Assembly (NCBI RefSeq): GCF_030908625.1
Contig: NZ_CP133133.1
Span: forward strand, 1,302,001-1,366,000
Direction of reading: 5' to 3'
Origin: Paludicola sp. MB14-C6
Lineage (GTDB): Bacteria; Bacillota; Clostridia; Oscillospirales; Ruminococcaceae
DNA: 64,000 nucleotides
The notes beneath the pieces were generated by a model. The model saw only the letters and a list, made by a program, of their open reading frames with translations. It did not search any database and had not been told where the DNA came from. This document shows, one piece after another, positions 54,188 to 63,867 of this stretch (its first letter is position 1; every line of letters starts with the position of its first letter). The translations under genes and the position numbers were made by a program.

Positions 54188-54772
54188 ATGAAAAGACATT
54201 ATTTATTATTAAAAGTACTATGCTTAACACTAGTAGGTTCTATCCTAGTAAGCGGTTCGGTATATGCAGCTGAAACCAAAACAACAATTGATAACCTAGG
54301 TAATAACACAGTTGCAATTACAGGAATAGTGGAACCCACTATTGTATCTGCGGATGTTACACTCACTGGAGCGTTCGCAATCAAACCAAATGAAACAGAT
54401 TTAACAAAGCGTTTTATTTCACCAACAATGAAGGTAGTTAATACATCAGTTGTACCTTTAAAAGTAACTGCCGTATCATTAAAGCATGTAAATGAATCCC
54501 CTGCTGTAGTATCTTCAACAAAGTACACAGACGAACAATGGAAAACACTCGGTGTCACGGAAACACAGAAAAATATTGCGTTAGGTTTAATGGGAACAAA
54601 TATCACACCATTTTGGTTTGCCGATGAAGCAACACAAAAGCCTACCAATTTGCTTGAATTAAAATCGGGTCAAGAACTTGATATGACTTTGCAAGCTAAG
54701 CACGGTCTTTCCTGGGCAAAAGGAAAACAACTTGACTATGAATTAGTATTCGAACTAGAGATGGTGGAATAA
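54188..54772 (+). CDS. Secreted protein with a domain shared with the next gene
   Basis: 194 residues from ATG 54188 (AAAGGAAAG upstream). A signal peptide covers about 1-25 (VSGSVYAA). The remainder is one beta-rich domain: ISADVT-like start (VSADVTLTGAF), VNTSVVPLKVTAVSL, YTDEQWKTLGV and a final LELEMVE-type strand. The same pattern forms the C-terminal domain of the next protein, so the two are paralogous modules, perhaps subunits of one fibre. The stop overlaps the next start (TAATG). Confidence 0.68.
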   Translation: MKRHYLLLKVLCLTLVGSILVSGSVYAAETKTTIDNLGNNTVAITGIVEPTIVSADVTLTGAFAIKPNETDLTKRFISPTMKVVNTSVVPLKVTAVSLKHVNESPAVVSSTKYTDEQWKTLGVTETQKNIALGLMGTNITPFWFADEATQKPTNLLELKSGQELDMTLQAKHGLSWAKGKQLDYELVFELEMVE

Positions 54773-56712
54773 TGAAACGGTTTATTATAAACCTTGCATA
54801 TAGTTTCACGTCTTTGTTAATTGTAGGGGCATTATTACTCAATAATGTCCCTGTAGTAACTGCTAGTACTCCTAATTCGGACTCACTATTAGCTTGTGGC
54901 TGGGTGACTGAGTTTGACGATATAAACCATTGGGAAAGATGTATCAATCACTCGGACACAGGTGAGTATAATGGAGTGCAGCATACTGATGGTAAAAGAA
55001 ACATAACACAACACAGAATGACAGTTGACATTGCAGCTACTTGTAAGAGTGAGGGAAAATGTCATTGTATAGACTGTGGTTATACAAAAATACTACCTAA
55101 GCATGAGCATACATTAACCGGCACGTGGTTACCTACTTGGTATTATCATAAAGATAGGCAGTATTGTACGACTTGTAAAGAAAACGTAGCTTTACGCAAC
55201 TGTACATATGCATGGTATACTTTGCCTGCAACATATCAAAGCGGTGTGGGTAGATGTACTGCCTGCGGAAGAGAGGTAACGATACCTCCTCTAAGTACTA
55301 CATGTCCAAGTGGTGGTCAGCATGACTTTCACAATCAACAATTCGTTCCTTATGATACAGAAAACTGCGGTCTTACTTGCACAAAGTGTCATAAAATAAT
55401 TAAAATCCAAGAGCACAATCATAGTGAGGGTTGTCGTTTTTGCGGTGGTTGGAATACAAATGGAACCGTTAAAATTCTTGCTAAAGAGAATGGTGACGGA
55501 AAAACGCCAAGAATTAAAGTCGGTATATGGACTAGCCCTGCATATGGATGTGTGAATGGTTCTACCAGTGAGACACAGTTTTACGGGTATAACAAAAATG
55601 GCGAACTTCCGTATTTATTACCAAATCAAAACGTAACCTTTTATAACGGTTACGGTGAGATATGGATACAAGCTCAAGATGTTGACGTGTGGGGTAAATT
55701 ATTTGTTTACTCTAGTCCACAAGGTAAATACGGAAGAAGTGGTTTTTACGCAAACACAGGAGAGCAATTTATAGACGATACACCACCAAGTTTTGTTAGT
55801 TACAAAGTAACACAAAAGAATTCTGCAAATAGTTGGTCAAATATCGGAACAGCAACCGTTACTGTTAAAGACATGCAGTCGGGAGATTGTCAAATGTCTG
55901 TATATGACGGCGCTAGATGTTTGAAAGATTGGACACCAATGACAAAAACAGGAGATACTTATACAGGTTCACTTGACTTTTATGGTGATTTTACAACATC
56001 GAGAGATATACTCGTCAAAGTAAAAGATAAGAACAATAATAGAAACGGTGTACCATTAAGAGTTACAAACATAGAAAACGTAGCCCCTAGCCTAAATCTC
56101 AGTGTAAAGGATATAGGCGTTGAAACTGCAACTATTGTTGCCGATGCTAATGACGGTACCGGTTCTGGCGTTAACAGAATAAGGCTCCCGGATGGTACAT
56201 TTATTAGAGGTAATCATGCTGAATATAAAATAAGCAAAAATAATACTTATACTTTTCGTGTCGAGGACAATATCGGAAATGCAAGGACGAAAGTTATAAC
56301 AGTAAATGATGTAATTGATTATATATCAGCTGATGTTACTTATACACCTTTTGTCATTTCCTCTGAAAAAGTCCAACCTGGATTGCTAACATTGCTAAAC
56401 ACTAGTGATGTGCCTATAAAGTTAACACTGAAAAGCGTAGTGGTACACACCACCGGAATTAAATTAGTTGACCCATACTATTTTACAGATGAGCAATGGC
56501 TATCTTTAGGAATGTTTGAAAGTAGTCAGTATTTTTCAATTGGCTTACAAGATAATCAAAACACGCAATGGCTATATAGCCGGAATGCGTTCAATATTTA
56601 TTTGAAGCCAAAAGAAATGAAAAAATACAATGTGATTACCAAGAGTGGACGCTCATTTAAAGAACAAAAAACCATCGATATGGAGTTTCATTTTGATATA
56701 ACAAAAGGTTAG
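54772..56712 (+). CDS. Large secreted cysteine-rich protein
   Basis: 646 residues. A signal peptide covers about 1-31. Residues about 40-230 contain repeated CxxC pairs (CHCIDCGY, YCTTCKEN, RCTACGRE, LTCTKCHK, CRFCGGW), zinc-ribbon-like. Beta domains follow (TATVTVKDMQSGDCQM; ENVAPSLNLSVKDIG, cadherin/Ig-like). The last about 125 residues are the same domain as in the preceding protein (ISADVTYTPFV, LNTSDVPIKLTL, FTDEQWLSLGM). It is probably a surface or pilus-tip protein, by context only. Confidence 0.68.
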   Translation: MKRFIINLAYSFTSLLIVGALLLNNVPVVTASTPNSDSLLACGWVTEFDDINHWERCINHSDTGEYNGVQHTDGKRNITQHRMTVDIAATCKSEGKCHCIDCGYTKILPKHEHTLTGTWLPTWYYHKDRQYCTTCKENVALRNCTYAWYTLPATYQSGVGRCTACGREVTIPPLSTTCPSGGQHDFHNQQFVPYDTENCGLTCTKCHKIIKIQEHNHSEGCRFCGGWNTNGTVKILAKENGDGKTPRIKVGIWTSPAYGCVNGSTSETQFYGYNKNGELPYLLPNQNVTFYNGYGEIWIQAQDVDVWGKLFVYSSPQGKYGRSGFYANTGEQFIDDTPPSFVSYKVTQKNSANSWSNIGTATVTVKDMQSGDCQMSVYDGARCLKDWTPMTKTGDTYTGSLDFYGDFTTSRDILVKVKDKNNNRNGVPLRVTNIENVAPSLNLSVKDIGVETATIVADANDGTGSGVNRIRLPDGTFIRGNHAEYKISKNNTYTFRVEDNIGNARTKVITVNDVIDYISADVTYTPFVISSEKVQPGLLTLLNTSDVPIKLTLKSVVVHTTGIKLVDPYYFTDEQWLSLGMFESSQYFSIGLQDNQNTQWLYSRNAFNIYLKPKEMKKYNVITKSGRSFKEQKTIDMEFHFDITKG

Positions 56713-56716
56713 TAAA

Positions 56717-56748
56717 GAGGTAAGAATAATATCTTACCTCCTTTTTAT
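56717..56748 (+). terminator. Terminator-like hairpin inside the operon
   Basis: GAGGTAAGA (56717-56725) pairs perfectly with TCTTACCTC (56732-56740), then CTTTTTATTT. The pilin gene's AAAGAAGAGG ribosome site follows about 15 bases later. Confidence 0.85.
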
Positions 56749-56779
56749 TTCAATAATTACGAAAGAAGAGGTTTATTTT

Positions 56780-57034
56780 ATGAATAACAAAGTAAAAAAA
56801 TACGTTGATGAAAAGTGTATAAAAGCACAACAATGGCTAGTTGAACAAGCACAAGAAACGAAAGAATTACTTCAAAACAAAGATGGTATATCACATACTA
56901 CTGAAGTTCTTTTATGGTCCGCAGGCGCAGCTGCTGTTGTCTTAGTAGCAATTGGTTTATTCGTAGTATTGTTAAAGACCGATGTCTTCCCCAAATTGGG
57001 TACAAAACTACAAGAAATATTCAACTTTAAATAA
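56780..57034 (+). CDS. Flp-like type IVb prepilin
   Basis: 84 residues. A hydrophilic leader ends at DG, followed by ISHTTEVLLWSAGAAAVVLV and a continuous hydrophobic helix, then a short C-terminus. A glycine before the cleavage site and a glutamate early in the mature helix are prepilin features, although this Glu is at +6 rather than +5. The unusually long leader (about 38 residues) is a departure from classical Flp. It directly precedes a prepilin peptidase gene. Confidence 0.75.
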   Translation: MNNKVKKYVDEKCIKAQQWLVEQAQETKELLQNKDGISHTTEVLLWSAGAAAVVLVAIGLFVVLLKTDVFPKLGTKLQEIFNFK

Positions 57035-57035
57035 T

Positions 57036-57455
57036 ATGTTAGTAATGATTCAAACAATATTTTTTATCGCAATCCTTGTTTATGCTTCAATCATAGACAT
57101 TAAAGCACAAACTGTACCAACACATATATATATTCTTCTTTTGATAGTGGGCTTGATTAACATAGGCCCACTATCTTTTTTAGGAGCAGTATTTACTTTT
57201 CTCCCCCTGTTTATTGTAGCTTTTTCTACAAATGAATTAGGTGGTGGCGATGTGAAACTTGGTACAATGTGTGGCTTTGTTTTGCAAGGAGTATATGGCA
57301 TTATAGGTACAATGATTGGTGTAATATTTGCACTTATTATCATTAGTTTATCCAGGACTATTCGCCACGAAAAGGTTAATGCTCCGTTTCCATTAGTTCC
57401 TTATTTAAGCACAGGCTATATTACTATTTTATTATTAAAAATATTAGTGAGGTAA
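57036..57455 (+). CDS. A24-family prepilin peptidase (CpaA/TadV-like)
   Basis: 139 residues, four to five membrane segments. The two catalytic aspartates of A24 peptidases are visible: IIDIKAQTVP near residue 18 and GGGDVKLG near 70. It cleaves prepilins at the inner membrane. Start 57036 is two bases after the pilin stop; there is no strong ribosome site, so coupling to the pilin gene is likely. Length is that of the short TadV/CpaA type. Confidence 0.87.
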   Translation: MLVMIQTIFFIAILVYASIIDIKAQTVPTHIYILLLIVGLINIGPLSFLGAVFTFLPLFIVAFSTNELGGGDVKLGTMCGFVLQGVYGIIGTMIGVIFALIIISLSRTIRHEKVNAPFPLVPYLSTGYITILLLKILVR

Positions 57456-57460
57456 ATAAA

Positions 57461-58162
57461 ATGAAATTTCTTAAGAACAGACTTGTAATTGTGGTTGTAT
57501 GTATTTTAGTGGCCATAGGATTTCTAACACTAAATAACATTAACATAAAATCACACAACAAAACAACTGAAGTGGTATCCGTTGTAGGCAGCATTAAAAA
57601 AGGTGATAAAATCACAAAAGACAAAGTTAAAGCTATCCAAGTTGGCGGTTATGGTGTGTCTACAAACTTTGTAAAAGATACAAAAAGTGTTATAGATCAG
57701 TATGCTTTAGCTGATTTTGCGCAAGGAGACTATATATTAAAAGATAAAGTTGCCAATAAGCTGCCAACATCGGATGAAAAGCTTATAAAACTTGATGGTT
57801 CACGTGTTGCAATATCAGTAAATCTGAAAGATTTTGCACGTGGTTTATCCGATAAAATTATTTCTGGCGATATCGTTTCTTGTATTATCACTACAGAAAA
57901 AGGAACACAAATTCCACCAGAATTAAATTATGTAGAAGTGTTAACTACAACAACAAAATCCGGTGTCGATAAAGAAAAAGCTTCTGATAAAGAAGAGGAT
58001 AATTTAGCAACTGCTACACTTCTTGCTACACCGGCTCAAGCGCAGTTACTCGCTGATTATGATAAGAATGCGGAACTGCATCTAGCTTTAGTTTATCGTG
58101 GAGATGAGAAAACTGCTAAAACATTCTTAGACAAACAAAATCAATTTTTATCTAATAAATAG
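57461..58162 (+). CDS. CpaB/RcpC-like pilus assembly protein
   Basis: 233 residues. An N-terminal membrane helix (about 7-25) is followed by a SAF-like domain, VVGSIKKGDKITKDKVKAIQ, and a domain with DGSRVAISVNLKDFARGLSDKI and GDIVSCIITT, both typical of CpaB/RcpC. In Tad systems CpaB stabilises the pilus base outside the membrane. It follows the prepilin peptidase by five bases. AGTGAGG precedes the start. Confidence 0.8.
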   Translation: MKFLKNRLVIVVVCILVAIGFLTLNNINIKSHNKTTEVVSVVGSIKKGDKITKDKVKAIQVGGYGVSTNFVKDTKSVIDQYALADFAQGDYILKDKVANKLPTSDEKLIKLDGSRVAISVNLKDFARGLSDKIISGDIVSCIITTEKGTQIPPELNYVEVLTTTTKSGVDKEKASDKEEDNLATATLLATPAQAQLLADYDKNAELHLALVYRGDEKTAKTFLDKQNQFLSNK

Positions 58163-58174
58163 GGAGGCGCTCTT

Positions 58175-58876
58175 ATGGCACAACTCATAACTGTAACCGG
58201 TAATACAGGTAAAACGCTTTTTTCCTTTTTACTTGCTACTAAATTGGCCAATAAAGATAAAAGAGTGATTATTATTTCTACGGATAGCAATGCACCTTCA
58301 TTTCTTTATGCAATGCCGGTTGAGAAAAAGGCAGAAGCAAAATCACTTGGGAAAGTACTATCTTTGCCTATTATTAGTCCACATCAAATTCTAGAAAATA
58401 TGATATCCTTCTCTTGTTCAGAAAATATAGGATGCATTTGTTATAACGTAAATGAAAGCAATAACTCGTATCCCGATATTTTAGAAAGCAATCTTGATAC
58501 ATTCTTTAACCATTTGAATAGTCTAGTTGATTATATTATCGTTGATACTGAAACCAGGCAAAACATAATTGATCAATATTGCATTCATCGTTGTGAAAGT
58601 GAAATATGTATTGCATCTGCAGATCTAAAAGGTTTAGCATATCGACAACGATATGACAATGATAAAACTATACATGTTCTATATCATTGTAGTCCATACA
58701 ACCCATTTGAAGATATACAACGTACTTATTCCAAACAAGTAAAGTACATACTTCCTTATTGCAAACAATTTGGATATATTTTTAACGGTGGACACTTCGA
58801 TGACATTGTTAATATACCCAAAGCCTATGACAAGACGCTTAATAAGCTAATTAAAGAGGTAATTTCGAATGAGTAA
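58175..58876 (+). CDS. CpaE/MinD-like P-loop ATPase
   Basis: 233 residues. The P-loop TVTGNTGKTLFSF is at about 7-19, simpler than ParA's. DYIIVDTETRQNII is a Walker B-type stretch at about 117-130. It fits the TadZ/CpaE partner position between CpaB and CpaF. GGGAGGCGC lies before the ATG. Its last eight bases overlap the next gene. A second CpaE-like gene (47592) on the element has lost the P-loop, so the pair may divide the role. Confidence 0.72.
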   Translation: MAQLITVTGNTGKTLFSFLLATKLANKDKRVIIISTDSNAPSFLYAMPVEKKAEAKSLGKVLSLPIISPHQILENMISFSCSENIGCICYNVNESNNSYPDILESNLDTFFNHLNSLVDYIIVDTETRQNIIDQYCIHRCESEICIASADLKGLAYRQRYDNDKTIHVLYHCSPYNPFEDIQRTYSKQVKYILPYCKQFGYIFNGGHFDDIVNIPKAYDKTLNKLIKEVISNE

Positions 58877-59799
58877 TATCTTAGAAATACAAAAGCACAT
58901 TAAAAGGACCTTGCCTGTAAGTTATGAAATGTTGATGCAAGAATTACAATTAAAAATCGTTCATGATTTATGGCAAGTACATCAGCAAAACATTTCGGCT
59001 TTGGATCGTAAAGATAAAGTTATGAATTATCTTATGAAACAGCTTGAGGACCGCAAAACAACGTATGAGGGTTATACTAAACTCGAAATTGCAGAAAAGT
59101 TATATAACGATATCGAACAATATTCTGTATTAACACCTTATCTTGATCCTGTTAATGTATCAGTTGAAGGTATTAACATTAACTCATGGAAAGATATTCG
59201 TGTTAAATACTTTGGCGGTAAATCTGAAAAAGTTCAAGGCTTTCTAAACCCACAACATGGTATTGATATTATAAAAAGAATGCTTGAAAAAGAAGCGGGA
59301 ATCACAATTGATAATGCAATACCAACAGCTGAAGCAAGTTTAAACAGTAATATTCGTATTACTGCATTGATTAGTCCAATTGTTCGAGAAGATGTTGGTG
59401 TTGTGGCTTATATACGTAAATTGCGTGATAAAGTCTTTAATGATGATGAGTATGTTCAGAATGGATTTGCCACAAAGAAAGTATTGAACTTTATACATAC
59501 AGCAACGAAACGTGGCGTATCAGCTTTGTTTCTGGGTAAAGTGGATACGGGAAAAACAACGCTAGTTAAACACGCACTTGATTGTTTGCCAGACGATATG
59601 CAAGTCATCACAATCGAGAGTGGAGCTCGTGAAATGAATTTAGTGAAATATGATGAACATGGTAATGTTAGAAACAATGTCGTACACTTACTTACTAGAG
59701 AGCACACTGATGAAGAAAAAAACATAACGCAAGAAAAACTTGTTGTAAAAGCATTGCGACTAAATCCTGATATCTTATCTGTGGCTGAAATGCGCGATA
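58869..59799 (+). CDS. CpaF/TadA-type secretion ATPase, 5' exon
   Basis: 310 codons plus one base before a group II intron. Walker A GKVDTGKT is at residues 223-230. The exon ends in NPDILSVAEMRD. TadA/CpaF hexamers power Flp pilus extension and retraction. Read through the intron the frame would stop after SAIRS. Removal of 59800-62507 joins it in frame to 62508-62938 to give EMRDIEAYAAIEASNSGHTV, the expected family sequence, and a 453-residue protein. Confidence 0.88.
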
Positions 59800-62507
59800 G
59801 TGCGATACGTTCCTAACTGAAAAGGTTAGGCACTAAACAAAGAACGTAAGTTTCAGTTTAGGAGAACTGATAATCCGATAGGTGGAATGAAGGAGTAACG
59901 CCCTGAAACGCCTACCTTAATACTCCGACTGGCTCTGCTCAAAAGGCAGATGTTCAGAAGCTCGGTGAAGTCGGCAGAGAGTAACCCAAACAGAATATTA
60001 CTATTGCTGTGGAAAGCTGTCCGGAGGCGGATAGTGTTACCTATATGCCGGAGGTCTATAAAATATCTATGGTGAGTATGCACAATGAATTGTGCCGACG
60101 AACTTGCGAGTTAAGAAGTCAAGAGCATTAATGCACAGAAATGTGTAGTCCCGTCAAGGGGTCAGTGAGGTATAGTAAGATTCGTCTCTATGAAACACCT
60201 TAAAGTGTTATAGGCACTTTCAAGCTGACTGGCTTAAAGCAAGCACCTAAGGATATATGTAAAGATAGGGTTATTGGAACGTAGGAAGTTGCATAACGTT
60301 TGCAAAAGCGGTGATGACGAAGAACAATAAGCATCTTTAATTGCAGCGAAAGTAGTGGCACGACTGTTGAAGCTTTTGTAATGAAAGTAGAGGAACAGCC
60401 ACGAGTCAAATAATATTTATAAATATGAAATGTAAACAAATTCAGCTTCGAGTATGACAAAGAAAAACAAACCTGAAAGGGGGCGTTGCCTGAGTTGATT
60501 TCGGAGAAACAGAAGAACCAGAAAAAGTTAAGGTATATTGAATATTATGACTTAACTGAAACCTTTGATAAACTGTATGCTGATAGTCAGAACAATAAAG
60601 TTTTCACCGATTTATATAAAATTATCATAAGTGATGAGAACATCAAGTTGGCTTACAGAAATATCAAAAGAAACAAAGGCAGTACAACAGCTGGAGTAGA
60701 TAAAAAGAATATCCTTGATTTAGAAAAATTACCGCAGGATAAATTTATTGCTTCGGTTAAGAAAAAGTTAGCATATTACAAACCCAAACCTGTTAAACGT
60801 GTTGAAATTCCTAAGCCCAATGGCAAAAAACGACCACTCGGAATTCCTGCAATTTGGGACAGAGTGGTCCAGCAGTGTATATTACAAGTGCTTGAGCCGA
60901 TTTGTGAAGCGAAATTCTTTGAAAGAAGTAATGGCTTTAGACCGAATAGGTCAGCGGAAAATGCCATTGCACAATGCTACCGTATGATACAAAAGCAAAA
61001 TCTGCATTTTGTTGTGGATATTGATATTAAAGGATTTTTTGATAATGTCAATCACAGCAAGTTGAAAAAGCAGATGTGGAAAATGGGAATTCGGGATAAA
61101 AAACTGCTCTGTATCATATCGGAAATGTTAAAAGCTCCAATAGTTATGCCTGACGGAAGAGTGGAATATCCAACAAAAGGTACTCCGCAAGGCGGAATTT
61201 TGTCGCCACTTTTATCAAACATTGTTTTGAATGAACTTGATTGGTGGATAGCAAGTCAATGGGAGTGCATTCCAACACATTATCCGTTTAAAACAAGAAT
61301 AAGGGAAAACGGAGCGATTGACAGAAGCCCAATAGTCAGAGCGTTATATACAACACGTCTGAAAGTAATGTATATTGTCAGATATGCAGATGACTTCAAG
61401 TTATTTTGCCGTAATCGAAACGACGCGGAAAAGGTATTTGTTGCTGTAAAAGAGTGGCTAGTTGAAAGGTTGAATCTTGAAATCAGCGAGGACAAGTCTA
61501 AAATTATAAATCTTAAAAAGAAGTATTCTGAATTCTTGGGATTTAAGATTAAGGCTGTTAAGAAAGGTTCGTCCTATGTCGTGCGGTCGCATATGTCAGA
61601 CAAGGCTATAAAGTGTGCGAGTGAAAAACTCATGAAGCAAATTTTGTATATGGAAACCCCGAAGAATAAAAAACAAGGCGGTCTTACGATTCACTTGTAT
61701 AATTCTAAAGTTTGGGGCATTCATAATTACTATCAATATGCCACACACATTAGCCAAGACTGCAACAGAATAGCTAGAAAAATTCAACTGAAGCTTAACA
61801 ACAGAATGGGTGAGCGAATTTCAAAGAAAGGTACTTTGGGAAAAGGATATATCCGAGATAAATATGGTGGAAGTAAACAGCTTCGGTTTGTTGATGATAA
61901 GCCACTTTGTCCTATAGGCTATATTCGAACCAAGAATCCTTTTTATAAGAAGAAATCAATATGTAAATATACACCTGATGGTAGGGAAGAAATCCATAAA
62001 AGTCTAAAAATCAATATGGAGATACTGCTTAAGCTTATGAAAGCTAAAAAATTAAGTGAAAGTATTGAATTTATGGATAACCGAATTTCTCTATATGCCT
62101 CTCAATGGGGCAAATGCGGAGTTACTGGACAAGTTTTGGAATATGATGAAATACATTGTCATCATATTGTTCCGCGAAAGCTTGGCGGAACAGACAGGTA
62201 TTCAAACCTGATTATACTTCATAAAGATGTTCACACTCTCATTCACTCCACCAGACAGGAAACAATTTTCGTGTATTTGAATCTTATTAAACCTAATAGT
62301 AATATGCTGGAGAAAATTAATAAACTGCGTTTGAGTGCTAATTTAGCACAAATCTAATGGAAAAAACTTTGTTTCTCGAAATGTTTAAGTTTACATTATT
62401 CTAATGGAAAATATTATTGATGGAGCGCCGTATGACGGGAAACTGTCACGTACGGTGTGGAGCGGGGGAAAACTTGGAGATGGTATCAAAGAGTTACCTA
62501 TCGCTAT
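59800..62507 (+). mobile_element. Group II intron (2708 nt) in the CpaF-like gene
   Basis: It begins GTGCG, the group II 5' consensus. Domain V is at about 62423-62460 (AGCGCCGTATGACGGGAAAC and its pairing arm GTCACGTACGGTGT). Domain VI follows and the intron ends CGCTAT with a candidate branch A eight bases from the end. The maturase gene lies inside domain IV. Alternative end ACCTAT at 62501 would also keep frame (DTLFEAY), but the homology spacing and branch A favour 62507. Confidence 0.87.
60486..62357 (+). CDS. ltrA: Group II intron reverse transcriptase/maturase with HNH endonuclease
   Basis: 623 residues. RT blocks start with NIKRNKGSTTAGVDKKN, then IPKPNGKKRPLGIPAIWDR, the palm YADD motif (RYADDFKLFC), and a maturase X region. 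The C-terminal HNH nuclease shows CGVTGQVL, CHHIVPRKLGGTD and a late H-containing helix. It helps the intron splice and copies it into new sites. Start TTG at 60486 after AAAGGGGG. All key motifs are intact, so the intron may still be mobile. Confidence 0.92.
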   Translation: MPELISEKQKNQKKLRYIEYYDLTETFDKLYADSQNNKVFTDLYKIIISDENIKLAYRNIKRNKGSTTAGVDKKNILDLEKLPQDKFIASVKKKLAYYKPKPVKRVEIPKPNGKKRPLGIPAIWDRVVQQCILQVLEPICEAKFFERSNGFRPNRSAENAIAQCYRMIQKQNLHFVVDIDIKGFFDNVNHSKLKKQMWKMGIRDKKLLCIISEMLKAPIVMPDGRVEYPTKGTPQGGILSPLLSNIVLNELDWWIASQWECIPTHYPFKTRIRENGAIDRSPIVRALYTTRLKVMYIVRYADDFKLFCRNRNDAEKVFVAVKEWLVERLNLEISEDKSKIINLKKKYSEFLGFKIKAVKKGSSYVVRSHMSDKAIKCASEKLMKQILYMETPKNKKQGGLTIHLYNSKVWGIHNYYQYATHISQDCNRIARKIQLKLNNRMGERISKKGTLGKGYIRDKYGGSKQLRFVDDKPLCPIGYIRTKNPFYKKKSICKYTPDGREEIHKSLKINMEILLKLMKAKKLSESIEFMDNRISLYASQWGKCGVTGQVLEYDEIHCHHIVPRKLGGTDRYSNLIILHKDVHTLIHSTRQETIFVYLNLIKPNSNMLEKINKLRLSANLAQI

Positions 62508-62938
62508 TCGAAGCTTATGCCGCAATCGAAGCTAGTAATTCCGGTCATACTGTTGTATCTACTGCTCATGCAGGCAGCGTAAAAGCCGGGCATAAACGGA
62601 TAGCGAACTTAAGCCGTAAGAAATACGCAACTGATTATCATTCCGCTCTCATCGATGCTTGTGAGGCATTCCCTCTTGGCGTGTTTATTCATACTACAGA
62701 AGATAACGTTCGTAGGATTATGAACATTTCCGAATGCTATGTAGATGGCAACGATGAAATTCATTATAACACCATATGGCAGTATCAAGTACAAGAAAAC
62801 ATTGTTAAGGAAGATGGCTCGATACAAGTAATTGGTAAGTACGTTCAAGTAAATAACCCATCTGATAATTTAATTGAAATAATGAAATTGTATGGTGTTA
62901 CTAAACAAGAATTGCAATTATTACACAAGGAGGCTTAA
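62508..62938 (+). CDS. CpaF/TadA-type secretion ATPase, 3' exon
   Basis: The second part of the ATPase, with EAYAAIEASNSGHTVVSTAHAG containing the family's His-box and C-terminal region ending LLHKEA. Without splicing, a short ORF from 62417 would start inside intron domain V and cannot be a real start. The stop lies three bases before the TadB-like gene. Confidence 0.86.
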
Positions 62939-62941
62939 GCA

Positions 62942-63850
62942 ATGAATCATTTTTTACTTGGTTTCAGCTTTATATTTACCGTAGCTGCTATTCTGATTTT
63001 CTTTAAGGTTAATAGTAAAACAATTCAAGATAGCATAAGTTTTTCGAAGAAGAAAACTTTAAAGCAACTCACCATTAAGAAAAAGCAAAGTAGAATATCA
63101 AATTTTACAAAAAGTATCTATACAGCGCTAAAGGCTACTGGACAGCTCAGTAGCCTTTATTATATAATTCTTTTCAGCTTTTTACTCATTATATTTGGTA
63201 TCTTTTCCGGTATCAGTTTTGATAATATCTTTTTAGCACCCGTACTCGGTATTGCACTAGCTTCTTTACCTTTTATCTACGTAAGAATACAATACGTTGA
63301 GTACAAAGCCTTATTACTTGATGAGATGGAAACAGGTTTATCTGTTATTACATCTTCATACGAACGTTGTGAGAACATTCCTACCGCTTTTAAAGAAAAT
63401 ATAGACTTAATACAAGCACCATTGCATGATGTTTTTGAACGCTTTATCTACGCAGTCGATCATAATGTAAATGTGATTTCAGCCATTGATATTATGAAGA
63501 GTGAAATAAATCATCCTATTTTTCTTGAATGGTGCGACAACTTAAAACGTTGCAGCGTGGATAGATCTTTAAAAGCTACGCTTCGACCAACGGTAGATAG
63601 AATCACTGATATAAAAGTGGCAACATCTGAAGCTAAAAATATATTATTTGAAGCAAATAATGAGTTCCGTGCTGTTTCTATTCTCTCTTTAATATTTGTT
63701 TTCTTAACATATTATCTTGTACCTAAAACATTTAATATGCAGGGTAAAATACCGGGATTAGATTTGTATCTTGCAATAGATATTCTAATGCTGTTTTTCT
63801 TTTCTATTCGTGCATTACTACTTACAAAAGACGTTGATTTTGATATCTAA
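62942..63850 (+). CDS. TadB-like pilus membrane protein
   Basis: 302 residues. Membrane segments at about 5-22, 75-100, 103-118 and two at the C-terminus (about 240-260, 270-292) surround a cytoplasmic helical domain, the GspF/TadB layout. It follows the CpaF gene by three bases with AAGGAGGC upstream. TadB and TadC form the inner-membrane platform on which TadA acts. Confidence 0.75.
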   Translation: MNHFLLGFSFIFTVAAILIFFKVNSKTIQDSISFSKKKTLKQLTIKKKQSRISNFTKSIYTALKATGQLSSLYYIILFSFLLIIFGIFSGISFDNIFLAPVLGIALASLPFIYVRIQYVEYKALLLDEMETGLSVITSSYERCENIPTAFKENIDLIQAPLHDVFERFIYAVDHNVNVISAIDIMKSEINHPIFLEWCDNLKRCSVDRSLKATLRPTVDRITDIKVATSEAKNILFEANNEFRAVSILSLIFVFLTYYLVPKTFNMQGKIPGLDLYLAIDILMLFFFSIRALLLTKDVDFDI

Positions 63851-63867
63851 TCTAGGAAGGAGCAACC

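Noticed and set aside
62417..62507. Apparent N-terminus MMERRMTGNC of the ORF covering the CpaF 3' exon
   Set aside because: It lies in intron domains V-VI; splicing joins the exon to the upstream part instead.
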